Assembly: GCA_964017065.1 (NCBI GenBank)
Contig: OZ024785.1
Location: 6,398,167-6,462,166, forward strand
DNA from: Haliclona indistincta
Taxonomy: Eukaryota > Porifera > Demospongiae > Haplosclerida > Chalinidae
Direction: 5' to 3'
Length of the DNA: 64,000 nt
Position numbers and translations under genes: made by a program. A model generated the notes under the pieces. That model did not search any database. It worked only from the letters and a program-made list of their open reading frames with translations, and had not been told where the DNA came from. Below, one piece after another: positions 44,330-55,782 of the stretch. Numbering within the stretch: the stretch's first letter is position 1; every line of letters begins with the position of its first letter.

Positions 44330-46682
44330 CCTGATGGACAAGTTCTACAGAATCCACTTGGCTGGGAACTTCTTCACTACCTAAACAGTTAAAACATGTT
44401 GTCTGAACAGGAATGACTTACTTTGTTTGACTTCCCAAGTTGGAGCATTAGGTGGTGGTACTGACTTTGATTGGACACCTTCAACCTTTTTCCTGGCAAC
44501 CAAGCCTGACGTATCAGTCCCTTTCATGCTCACACATTTCCTCTTATCCAGTAATTATATTATTATTGATCTAATTCTGAGCAAAACTGAACTTTAAATG
44601 ATGATGGACTACAATAACATACTTTCTGATCTCCAAGGTAGTTTGTGGAGAATTATTGTATCAGGATTCTCAGGGTCATCTGACTCTCCTGTCATGTAAG
44701 CTTGAGAAAGGTGTTTCCAGAACTTGTTAAGCTCCTTTTCTGTTACTGCAAGAGCTCTTTTATCAGACAGCTGCCAAAGAAATATTATAATACTAATGTA
44801 TGTTAGTTACTTACTCTCTGTCGTCTTGAACAGTACTTTCGCCGTCTTGCTTGGTCATCGATATATTCTTCCTTTTTCTTTTCTTCATAATGTATCCTTC
44901 GTAAATTCTCATAGCATTTTCTAATGGCAACTGAAAGTGTAGTAAAGCATGACAATAATTATGATCCATACTAACCTCTCACTACATCTTCAGAATACTT
45001 GCAATTAGGATGGCTAATAATTTCTTCACACAAAGCTTGTACCACGGTCATGTTGTGCTCGCTAAGTATCAGAACGCATTTTGGCCTTAATTAGGGAGAC
45101 ACGGTAGTGTCTCCCTATGTAGGGTTGAACGAGAAAACAAGATGGCGGCTACATACAATGTATTAGCGTTCAAACGCTGATATTTCGCCAGGTGATGAAT
45201 TTTATACGTCCAAAGACACATAGATCTGCTCTCTGGCGTTGCCCCATCTTACAGTAGCAAGGAGATTGCTCGAAATTGTTGCTAAAGTGACGAACCTGGA
45301 AACGGTGAAAATCGACTTTCGTCATCTTCGTCTTCTTCTTCTTCTTCTTTCTTTCTTCAACTCGCCTAGCACCTTTACGCGAGCAGTGCCGAGACCAAAA
45401 CACCCACGAACATTCGTGACATTCTCCTGGCAGGTGCCTTTTGAACATTGTTTTTAGCGAAACGGCGATCTAAATTCCTCGAGTTCTCGATCGTGATCCA
45501 TTGTCAGCTAAGTGTTAGACGCCATTATTATTGTGATTGCGCAACACGCGCGCACGTGACCAAGCAGTGGCTAGCGCACGTGACCAAGCACTAGCTTGAG
45601 TATCGCCATGCCGTATGGATCATGGAGAACACATATTTGTCTGGAGCCTTCGAATAAGGGCAAGCTCGTGTAGGATCGCCATTCTGCGCTTGCCAGATAA
45701 TTATAACCGCCGTACAGGTCTGCAAATAAGTGTGGGCGGGGCTCGTATTCACTGCATGCATGAATGCGTAGGCGAGCTGATATGTACCACATAACAAATA
45801 TTTTTAGCTACAAGTTCAAAATTGTTAATAATAAAGAAAAGCCATCAACAACAGGAAAACTAAACCAATGGTGGAAACCATGACAAAGACGACTCAGTAC
45901 ATGGATGATATTGAACTGCACTTCACTGAAAATGAAAAAGGACACAAACAAGAAAATAATAAAGATTTCTATCGAAATCAAAATGATGTAGGGTTGTGAA
46001 ATCTACCACTGGTCCACAATGTAATCTAACAAGGAACAAGCATGGAATGGTAACACGATTGACTTGCTAACAGACCATAGATCCCTACATCAGTGGCTGT
46101 ACATAAGATCAATAATTATTTTGTCACAAGCAGAATCCAATTCAATTTAATGCATGTCTGGTGTCAGTCAACAGCAACTAGCTGAATTAGCTATAGCCAA
46201 CTACATCAGCCACTGATGTAGGGATCTATGGTCTGTTAGCAAGTCAATCGTGTTACCATTCCATGCTTGTTCCTTGTTAGATTACATTGTGGACCAGTGG
46301 TAGATTTCACAACTCTACATCATTTTGATTTCGATAGAAATCTTTATTATTTTCTTTATTATAATACAAATGGCTACCTTTCGCTGGCATTAAGCTGCTT
46401 GGCTGAATCAACGATGGATTTTCGTCATTTTGACCTAAAAAATCTTTACATAATAATACATTGTGTCGATGAGCTTACAGATAAACCTCGTGGAACCAAG
46501 TGCTTTCTCTTGGAAGATTGTTGCATGGCTTTGGGTGGTGATGCATCATTATTAATCTTATCATCCAGCGCAGTAATCTTGTATTGCAGTGCTGACTGGT
46601 TCTCTTTGAGAGCTTTTTGACCATCTACCAAACCCTGCAGTGTTGCCTGTTGCTGTTGTAAAAGAGAAAACAGATCAGACAT
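44330..46682 (-). CDS. Coiled-coil protein of unknown function, multi-exon
   Basis: Exon 1 (46682-46479, 68 codons) starts MSDLFSLLQQQQATLQGLVD, a Gln-rich coiled coil, and ends KHLVPRGLS at a GTAAGC donor. Further minus-strand exons: about 45050-44975 (MTVVQALCEEIISH..), 44930-44815 (..RKCYENLRRIHYEEKKKEE), 44770-44623 (LSDKRALAVTEKELNKFWKH.. to LPWRSE), about 44520-44420 (..PPPNAPTWEVKQ) and about 44390-44330. Exons 3 and 4 join cleanly; the joins of exon 1 to 2 and 4 to 5 do not fit phase, so an exon may be missing or the gene broken. M1 and Hp copies sit in the first intron. I do not recognise the family; charged helices suggest a nuclear or chromatin-type protein, which is a guess. Confidence 0.45.
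45091..45946 (-). mobile_element. Element Hp, copy 5 (reverse orientation)
   Basis: Full-length like copy 4, hairpin end at 45091-45116, with an expanded CTT/GAA tract near 45330-45360. Joined to M1 copy 4 on its other side. Lies in the first intron of the coiled-coil gene. Confidence 0.75.
45947..46356. mobile_element. Palindromic MITE family M1, copy 4
   Basis: Ends ACAAGAAAATAATAAAGATT and mirror, same arms as copies 1-3. Confidence 0.85.
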
Positions 46683-46689
46683 GTCATTG

Positions 46690-47460
46690 GTTAGAGTTCG
46701 GAGGGCTCACGTCTGTATAAACTGCTCTGGTTGATTTCGGGAAATTCACTCTGGCAGTTTCTTGTTCAATATGGGCCAATCATTTCGATTCCTTTCCTTT
46801 CTTTGTTCACGTTCCTTTAACTCAACCAAGTGTGCAGCTTCAACCCTTTTACAATGCTCACGACTTCTTTGACGTAACGCCTCCTCTCACAACAACTCCC
46901 ACCCTTCCTTCTGACTCTTATGTGAATGTTTCTTATTGAGCCTGTATATATCCGTCTCCTTCGCTTCTTTGCCTCTGATGATCGTTTTCCTCTATTATCC
47001 TGCATTAAATGAAAAACAAATCTAGTCAGCTTAAGGTCAAGAAAATGGTAGCTGCGTTACAGGTCAGCATCGTGATGCTATTATTGTACATATAAAAAGA
47101 AATGAGAGAACATCTCTACATCATTAAGTCAATACAAATGCCTGCTTATAATTATGTGTAACTCAGTAAAATTCACAAATACACACAAACAAGTCTGCCT
47201 ACCAGACCGCACAAGGCTGATCGCCAGTCAGATACACATAAACAAGTCTACCTACCAGACCGCCGCAATTTTCATCTACAAAAATAATTATTGTTCGTAG
47301 TACTGGTATAATGTATTTGCTTATAATTGTACTGTATAGCAGGTCAAATTCACCAAAATGTTCTCCCACCAAAATTACCATTAAAAATTACTTTTGACGA
47401 AATCTCACCAATTTGTCAAATTTGCTAAAAACTTTTCCCGCTAAAATTACCCACTATACA
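46690..47460. other. Spacer between coiled-coil gene and receptor G
   Basis: A minus-strand frame (about 46995-46770) is rich in Arg, Lys and Glu (EEALRQRSREHCKRVEAAHL) but has stops and could be an upstream exon relic. A local duplication around ACAAGTCTGCCTACCAGACC (47188-47265) was noted. Nothing else assigned. Confidence 0.3.
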
Positions 47461-47469
47461 GTAACTTAA

Positions 47470-48721
47470 TAACACTCAGTGTGAAGACATGTGAACCAGA
47501 TCCCAAAGAGTTGCTTGCTGTCACATTGTAAACACCTGCATCTCCAAGACTGACATTTGATATATTAAGTGAGGCTGCTGATACATCTCCTTGGTATGCT
47601 ACACCATCTTTAGTCCAACTGAAGCTTTCTACAGCAGGTTGTGCTTCTAAGTTTAATTACAGAGAAAAATTTTCACCCTCTCCAAGACAAGAACTGTTAA
47701 GGCCATCAGTAAATTTAGGAGAAACTAAATAAAAAAAAGATTTTCTAGATTATGCTTAAGTTAAAGTTATGTTTCACATGGATCATATATGCATGCAAAT
47801 TTGTGATATAGTTATAAGCAGAACTCGATTTAAGCAAGAATCAATGCTTGTACATGCATGCACCTTTACTGACACACTTCCATGCTTTGTTAGTAGTAAT
47901 AGTTTGTTACAACTGAACTGGATATCTGATTAATTGAGTATTTCATTAACTCACATTGCACATTGATGGTGACTACAGCGCTCCTGGTGGCGATGTAGCG
48001 TGGGGCACTTCCAGATCCAATAGAATGCTCAAGCGTGCAATAGTATACACCAGACTGACTCCATATTATGTTAGTGTATGAATATATCACATTGTCAGTT
48101 GAAGTAGCTAGTGTAGTGGAACCACAGGTCCATCTGGCATCAATACCATTAGCATTAGTATCAGGACTGCGAGAGCAGGATAGAGAACCATTTGTTCCTT
48201 CTACTATATTGAATGTGCCGCTGGGGGTTAGTACTGGGTTACCAAACACTAAATTTAAAATAGATAACATCAGACAGTGAGTGATACAAGAAATCATGGT
48301 AGGCAGGTACACTTACCTAACTCACTAAAACGAATGTCCTCTTGATTCATACCTGTAGTACAGCCAATAATAGTATCTGCAGTATTACTCAATACATTTC
48401 GAGGAACAGGTATCATCAGTGTATACTCTGGCTCACTCCCACTAGGTGGTACAGAGGTTGAGTTAGTGAGTGGTGCTACACTGACGCCTGAGCCAGCTAT
48501 CAAGATGGTAAAATTGTCCTCAGCACATCGGAGGCAGGTAAAAATGTCAGACAATAGCATGGTCCTGATCAAAACCACCTCCAGGAAAATCAAAGTTCTG
48601 CTGACACTGGCAGTCACCTGTAGCGAAGAAAAGAATGATCACGACAGTATAGCAGATAAAGCATACCTTGAGGTATGGCTAACACGAGAACGACCAGCGG
48701 GGTCAACAGTCCACGTGCCAT
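47470..48721 (-). pseudogene. Receptor G: three Ig-type exons only, broken
   Basis: Signal 48721-48669 (MARGLLTPLVVLVLAI), first-domain exon about 48616-48316, Ig2 about 48252-47957, Ig3 47724-47470. The first domain has a two-base loss at the HisAlaIleValTyrAsp position (near 48550) that gives TGA, and six fewer bases further on. The donor of Ig3 is deleted: the AATAACACTCAG side lacks the ACTTACTA junction seen in E and F. No FN3, TM or tail exon follows. Its intron keeps the empty site of the MITE found in E. Confidence 0.7.
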
Positions 48722-48885
48722 GTTGTCAGGGATGAGTGAATGTACTTCTCTATGCTGTCATACAAAGCTAGAATTGGAGCCAGCAGTAACACGGACACTG
48801 ATAGTTCCTTTTTCGTAAAAGGGCGGGGCTCAGAACGACGTCATTACGCGTCAGTATTATCAGGGAGTTTTCTTTGCCTAAGATA
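48722..48885. promoter_or_regulatory. Receptor G upstream region with GC box and CRE core
   Basis: GGGCGGGGCTC (about 48821-48831) then GACGTCAT (48837-48844), duplicate of 12926-13080. Confidence 0.5.
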
Positions 48886-48889
48886 ATTG

Positions 48890-49135
48890 GTTCAGACTGC
48901 AAGTGTGTTGGACAGCAGTGTGCTGAGGGATGCTGTACCTGTGTGTGCAGGGGATGTGATGGGAGCCAGTGTAGCTGTGGTGATGACTGTAGATGCGGCA
49001 AAGGAGGTTGTCAGCGTAGACCTGGTTCAAACTAAATGATCAGATTGTTCTTCCCAACAAACGTCCAATCTGCAAGTGTTTTAGCTGTGATGACAACTCA
49101 TGCTGTCAGTGCATCTGCATTGGTTGTATAACTAC
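48890..49135 (+). pseudogene. Metallothionein-like pseudogene (exon 2 and part of exon 3)
   Basis: Exon 2 is open over DCKCVGQQCAEGCCTCVC and CGDDCRCGKGGCQR, but no GTAAGT donor follows (the duplicate at 13082 has one). Exon 3 starts near 49072 and ends early. First exon absent. Duplicate of 13082-13345. Confidence 0.7.
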
Positions 49136-49500
49136 AATTTACCTCATTGCCTGGTGTGAGGTTGCATGGAGCAGGTATATCTTGTTGACCATGTTGGATC
49201 GCCTCTTGGTGACCTCACAATAGCAGAATAACTTTTATCGGATGTGTTCTGGGGCTCCGGATTTTGCAGCTAAACAGGTCTGCAACACCAGCTTAGAGTT
49301 AGTGAATAGTGTATGTGCAGCTGCTAGAGTGCCGGTAGTAAGACATAAGATCGCCCATGCACGCATAACTGCACTGCTATACTAGTCCATCTTAATACAG
49401 TACCAAACAAATAATTATTACATTGACAACAGTAAATTGATAATAAAATTAATAATACTGCTAGTATTAACAACTATGTAACTTGTTCAGGCTACTTTAA
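49136..49500. other. Spacer duplicated from 13345-13735
   Basis: Matches 13345-13735, including the GACATAAGATCGCCCATGCA segment. The minus-strand frame seen in the 13-kb copy is broken here, so I do not call a gene. Confidence 0.5.
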
Positions 49501-49523
49501 CCTCAATATCACTTTTTCTTTTG

Positions 49524-51532
49524 TTAGACAAGTGATATTGAAGCAAAGACACCATTACCAAGACAGCAGCAGATCAGTACTGGAATCAGTATACTGATAA
49601 TGCCGGCTATAAGGGTTCCTATGATAACGATAATAACGATGAGACCAATTGAAAGACCTGTAAAACACAACCATCATTATAGTTATTTTAGAACATTTGT
49701 TCACATACGATGCTTATTTGCACAAATACAAATATACCTCACTTACACTACAACTGCGCATACATAAATGCTGGCCCTGTCCCACGGAAGGAAGAGGTGT
49801 CAAAATGCATGAGGCTGGTAGCTGCAAGATACACATCCACAGCTGGTAAAACAATCGTGACTGGTATTAATTTTTATTTCTGACCTGCCCACACAAATAT
49901 CGCAAGGTGGTTAGACCACCAATATTAACCAGGCATTATGACATACAACTGTGTCAATTGCAGGAAATGCAAGAGGGCACATGTCAATCCTCTAGTGTGA
50001 TGTCATTTAAATGGGAGTGTAGATCTATACATCTGACGTGCTAAACACTGAATTAAATGGACTATACCTTGACCAGATGCATCACCATTATCTGTACTAG
50101 TTGGTGATGGTGATGTACCAAGAGATACAGTTGCTACACGTACAGGAAGATTTAATAAAGTTCTATACTGATTCTGCAGACATGTAACTTACTTGTAGGT
50201 CTAGGCAACACTGAAATCCTGAATGAAAGTGTTGATATTGAATTTCCGTTGTCAGCAATACAAATGTAGTCAAATGAAGATTTAATATTTGTAACTGTAT
50301 AAACTGGATCTGATGTTATAGTTACATTGCCTTGTGGAGTGGTCAATAAAATGGTCAGGTTGGAAGGAAAGCCAGGATCTATGACAGTGCAGTTGACTGC
50401 ATAGTTATCACCAGTATACACACTTATCACTTGAGAGCTAGATCCAAACACTGGTGGATCTGCAGACATACATGATTACGCAATGTTTATTATTATAATC
50501 AATAACTATTGATATCAGAGTAGCTTAGCAAGAGTATATGTACACACAGTGATTACTGTTAGTAAAACAATAAGGCACAATGTGTTAATAAAATTAATTG
50601 TATGTTGCATAATAATAAACAATCATACAATTTCAGCATGAACAGAAAACATGCATGGTTAGCAACATCTGTGACTAACGCAAAGTAATGCATTTTCTGC
50701 TACACACTAGAAGAATCCTGTGCTATTGTTATAATAGCCAAATAGCTCTGCCCACAAAAATTCAATTTAAAACTCACATTGCACATTGATGGTGACTGAT
50801 GCATGTCTAGTGACAATGTAGTATGGACCACGTCCAGATCCAATAGAATGTGAGAGAGTGCAATTGTATACACCAGACTCATTCCTCATTATGTTTGAGT
50901 ATGAATACATTGAAATCTCAGATGAAGTAGCTAGTGTAGTGGAACCAAAGGTCCATCTGGCATTAACACTAGTATCAGTATTGGTATCACGACTGCGAGA
51001 GCAGGAGAGAGAACCACTGGTTCCTTCTACAATATTGATTGTGCCATTGGGATTAAGTACAGGGTCATCAAATACTAAAACACAACGTCAGACAGTGACA
51101 CTAATTATAGCAGGTAAGCTTACCTAACTCGCTAAAACGAATGTCCTCTGACCCACAACCAATGACAGTATCCGCAGTATTACTCAATACATCTCGAGGA
51201 ACAGGTATCATCAGTGTATACTGTGTCCCACGCACAACAGGTGGTATTATTGCTACACTAGGGTTTGAGTTAGTGAGTGGTGCTGGACTGACGCCTGAGC
51301 CAGCTACCAATATGGTAAAAGAGTTCTCTTCACATCGGAGACAGGTAGAAATGTCATAGATAATAGCATGGTCCTGATTAAAATTAGCCCCGGGGTATGC
51401 AAAGTTCTGCTGACACTGGCAGTCACCTATAGAAAATACACGAGTAGGAGCGCAACTGCACAGCAGATAGAACTTACCATGAGCTATGGCTAGTACGAGA
51501 GTGACTAGCGCGGTTAGTACTCCACGTGTCAT
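49524..51532 (-). CDS. Receptor H: three Ig-type domains, Ser-Pro stalk, TM, short tail (intact)
   Basis: Six exons join to 373 residues: signal 51532-51478 (MTRGVLTALVTLVLAIAH), first domain 51426-51124, Ig2 51074-50778, Ig3 50459-50193, stalk 50133-50068, TM/tail 49657-49524. All introns are GT-AG, phase 1. First domain (19-119): CQC, CLRC and VIGC cysteines. Ig2 (120-218): SLSC, core Trp, ESGVYNC. Ig3 (219-307): YAVNC and FDYICIADN. The stalk has two Ser-Pro pairs. The span is followed by CCC and NGVFASISLV, with no tyrosine or basic patch. It is the working paralogue of D. It starts 432 bp from an MT pseudogene, head to head. A surface recognition or adhesion role is inferred. Confidence 0.8.
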
Positions 51533-51964
51533 GCTGCAAGGAATGATTGATAGACTGTCGTTATATCTTCAGTGGATGTTGACCAAGAGAGCAACCACAC
51601 GGACACTCACAAGTCTGTGATTCATTAATGCTTCCATACTGATATATGCACGAGTTCCTTTTTGATAGGGATGATGCATACGTCTTTGATGCACATGTTC
51701 AAGTAGCAACTGTAAAAGGCGGGGCTCGTTAAAATGACGTCATTGCTTGCAGAGCGCATCGTGCACACGGTAGAGCTGACTGTGCTCACTGTGTGCATGC
51801 TGCACCTCGGGTTAGCTGCAAAGCTCGTGTGCATACCATTCACATCACTGGGTATATAAAGACACAGGCCCAATCACTTCACAATTCACTGAGCGACATA
51901 ACTAACCGAGCAAGAAACAACTCAAAGTCGGTCTAACACTTCTCTTTTCAAGATACCAAGAATA
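51533..51964. promoter_or_regulatory. Bidirectional promoter, receptor H / MT copy
   Basis: Same plan as 15856-16289: GGCGGGGCTC box (51718-51727), TGACGTCA (51735-51742), TGCACAC metal-response-like core (about 51760-51766), TATATAAA (51853-51860) on the MT side. Confidence 0.6.
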
Positions 51965-52448
51965 ATGGCTGATCCTACTGCTGTTGTTACTACCACAGTC
52001 ACTTGCAAGTGTGGTAAGTAAAGGATCTAACATCTCGGACTACCTTTACCAAGTCCACCATGTTTTTTACCACAGAGAATTGTTCCTGTGGTGGTTCACT
52101 CTGCAAGTGCGTTGGACAGCAGTGTGCTGAGGGATGCTGTACCTGTGTGTGCAGGGGGTGTGATGGGAGCCAGTGGTGATGACTGTAGATGTGGCAAAGG
52201 TTGCTGTGAAACAGCTGTCTGCAAGAAATGCAGTAAGTGAGACCAGGGCTCAAACTGAATGGTTGTTACATGGAATTCTTCTCCAGAAAACTGTCAGTGT
52301 GGTCCAAGCTGCAAGTGTTCTAGCTGTGATGACAACTCCTGCTGTCAGTGCACCTGCATTGGTTGACGGTTGTGATGGAGCCAGTTGCTCATGTGACAAG
52401 GACAAGTGCAAATGTGACAAAGATTGCAGCTGCACAAGAATCGCCTGA
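51965..52448 (+). pseudogene. Metallothionein-like gene with frameshifts
   Basis: Exon 1 (MADPTAVVTTTVTCKC) and its GTAAGT donor are intact, as is the TATA box upstream. Exon 2 has lost eight bases of the CysSerCysGly segment (near 52173), changing it to SQW and stop. Exon 3 has a 13-base insertion near 52360 that gives TGA after CTCIG. Promoter and exon 1 are still as good as in the working copy, so it may be transcribed but not translated to a full MT. Confidence 0.75.
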
Positions 52449-52489
52449 ATTACCTTTATGATTGATAAACCGTATTATTATTCATAGCT

Positions 52490-53100
52490 ATGGAGGATGG
52501 AAATGTCTTTGCAAGTTAAAATTAATTATAATAAAATGTAGTGTCGACCTAAGTCCTCAAACCTATGACAAATCAAAATCGTAATAACTTCTTTCGACAG
52601 TAATAGGCTCCAGATTCCAGAACTGACTATAACGTGGTGCACTGACTTTTATAAACAAGCTCATGTTGATTCTACACATACCTCTTCAACAAAACAATAC
52701 ACAGTGCTTGTTCGACTCTGCTGGTTTTAAGATAAACAATCAACAGTACAGTTCCAACTGCCGGTGAGCAATTTTAAGCTCGGTGCGTAGCTACAATTTT
52801 GTTAAGCATGGAAGTTAATTCAAATACGTTACAATGCGTGCAAATTCAAATCTTATTACAACTCCTATTATTATTCTCCTATTCTCTTATTACTATAAAG
52901 CTCTAGTGTAATAACTTTTCACTGTCAGTTTGTTAAATAAACTGTGGCGTAGTCAAACCAAATAATTATTTTTGTGTACATAAAAATGCATTACATACAG
53001 GCTAAAATGCCAAAATTTTACATGATGTAATAAAATTTCATGCTTTGAGCCCTGTACAAAAATACTGTAATTTAATAGGAAAATGGAGAAATTTTGTTTT
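52490..53100. repeat. Duplicated spacer between MT and receptor tail
   Basis: Copy of 34440-35080. No exon seen. Confidence 0.6.
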
Positions 53101-54121
53101 CTAAGCTAGAAATATTCATAAGACTGATCCGTTACCTCTGTAGTTGTTCCATAAGCTACATTAATGCAATAGACTAGCTATGAAGAGCTGACCGTGTCTG
53201 CAGTATACTGAGGAATAGGCAGCATTGTCCTTCAGTTCAATAGACTGAGGAACACCTCCTCCCAGTACTCCACACTCGTTCTCTACTGACTGGACTTTAT
53301 CAGATTCACCTAATTATAAAAAAAAAAAAAAAAAATCAGTGCTGTTTCGAATAGTCATGTTAGTATTATTGTAACGGTGCTAATAAGGCCTGTTCACATA
53401 CGTGCTAAGTTGTTTTCATACTTCCCTATATTCAACAATTGTAACTATCATGAAAAGCGTACTGTTGTAGAGCATATAACATGTGCTCAAAGGAAGGACT
53501 CTCATTAAACCTATAGTAGTTCACTCTTCCTTACGCCATTTCTTTTTGCAAATCAAGACTGCTGCTAGTAGCACTACTAACATCAGAATGACTGCTAACA
53601 GTCCAACAACAATACCAACAAAGACACCAGTTGAGATATAACCTGAAGATCAGAAAGATATTAGACAAAGTTCAGGAACAGCAGATGTTTCTATGAACTA
53701 ACACTGTTATTACCTTCAAATCCTGTGAAGGAATATAAATCTGATACTGAAGCACTTCTACCAAATGGATTACTAGCACTGACTGTAAACCGATGTCGTC
53801 CTGATTGAGTGAAGGGAACAACAATCGTATAGTTCATTGGACCTGATGGGACACCAGTCTGTGTGTCTGATAATACTAGTACAACACTGTTTTGTTCATT
53901 CATCACAAATACATTGAAATACAGTGAAGTATGTCCAGCAAACACTCTCACTGTCACTGTGAATAGTTGTATACCCACAGTAACATCAGTGATCATTGGT
54001 ACTGATGGAACACCTGGGAACACACACACAGAATGTGAAGTGATCATACAGTCTCACTGACTCACCTGATGTAGCCAATATGTAGTTGGTGGTTTGTCGT
54101 TCACTATTACCAAGCTCATTA

Positions 54122-54924
54122 TGCCTCGGTGGGCGGAGCCACGAGGCATACAGTAGTTCGTTTGTGTATGTATGTATGTATGTGTCTGTCTGTCGGCAGG
54201 ATTTCTCGTCGCTCGCTGAAAACTAAGCGCTGAAACGTGCAACACAAGCTAAAGTCGATATTTGCTTGAAAATGAATTGTAAGGATTTTGGTTATAAAGC
54301 TATGTTCGTGAGTTATAGCGTGATTGCTTACCTCGCGATCGCCGGCTGGCGATCTAGTTGCTGATGTAACGACAAAATTGTCTAATGCTGGCTGCCTTAC
54401 AGCTAGTGAGTTCGCCTTTACTTCAGAACAGTACGGCAGACTTGTATATGAAGCTGCGTTCTAGAGTTATGGCGTATAGCTTTGCTTACCTCGCGATCGA
54501 TGGCCGTTGCTGGCGATCTGGAGTTCTCCGTAGACAGAACTATCCACAGTTGACTGCCTAGAAGCTGATAGGTTACATCGTATGTCTAAAGAAACTGTGT
54601 AAGCAAGCTATCTCGCTCGTTGTACGTGCTGTTGCCCTGATCAATATAGACACGCCCAGTTGAATTAGTGGTCAGCACTGATTGGCTTCTGATTGCATAA
54701 CTATTATACTGCATTGTGATTGCTGTACAGAAAGGTACAACTGCTGCAGTTTAACTTTACTGTGTATGTTTGTAACAGCAACTGCTAAATAATGAGCTAA
54801 AGATCATGTTCAACTAGCAACAGCAGACTTTCATTACTGCTTGTGTATTTCAGTTCAGCGTATTTAGTCAGACAGGCATGTATGCATAACATTCCACCGA
54901 GGCATAAGCACCTTCGGTGCCTAG
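54122..54924. mobile_element. Asymmetric-end element (TGCCTCGG family), copy 2, inside an FN3 exon
   Basis: Begins TGCCTCGGTGGGCGGAGCC and ends ...CCACCGAGGCATAAGCACCT followed by TCGGTGCCTAGT, so the terminal inverted repeat at the right is followed by a small hairpin (GCACCTTCGGTGC). TTA flanks both sides. Genes E and F have the uninterrupted exon. Either a 3-bp TTA duplication (Harbinger-like) or a Helentron-like asymmetric end explains this. Confidence 0.8.
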
Positions 54925-55782
54925 TTACTAGCAGTGATAGTACAGGAGTAGTTCATTCCAGCAGTCGCATTCTCTGGTCCAGTTGGTATCACAGCCATAC
55001 CATCACCACACATGTTAGTACTACAGCTCATGTCACTGGCTAGTCCACTACCACTACCCTCCTCCTCACTGCGACATGTCACAGCCACACTAGTGAGAGG
55101 TATTCCACTTGTGTGCTTGACACTCCAGGTTACCACGAGCTTTCCATTAGTGCTCACAAGATCGATAGCCAAAAATTCAAGAACTAGAGAATATTCAAGA
55201 ATTGATATTAAGAGCTGTTAAGACCATCAGTAAATTTATAGGACAAACTAAAAGAAAAAGATTGTTCTTAAGTTTAAGCTATGTTCGTATGGATATGCAT
55301 GCAAATTATTTTGTGTAATAGTTATAAGTAGAACTCGGCTAAGCAAGAATCAAGGCTTGTACATGCATGCACCTTTACTAACACACTTCAATGCTTTGTT
55401 AGTAGTAGATGTTTGTTACAACTGGATATCTCATCAATTATGTGACTGGGGTATATTTCATTAACTCACATTGCACATTGATGGTGACTGCAGCGCTCCT
55501 GGTGACAATGTAGCGTGGAACACTTCCAGATCCAATAGAATGCTCAAGTGTGCAATTGTATACACCAGACTGACTCTGCATTATGTTAGTGTATGAATAT
55601 ATCACATTGTCAGTTGAAGTAGCTAGTGTAGTGGAACCAAAGGTCCATCTGGTATCAATACCAGAAACAGTACCAGGACTGGGGTTGCAGGTGAGAGAAC
55701 CACTGGTTCCTTCTATCACATTGATTGTACCGTTGGGGTTAAGTACTGGATCACCAAATACTGAAACAGAACAATGTAATTA

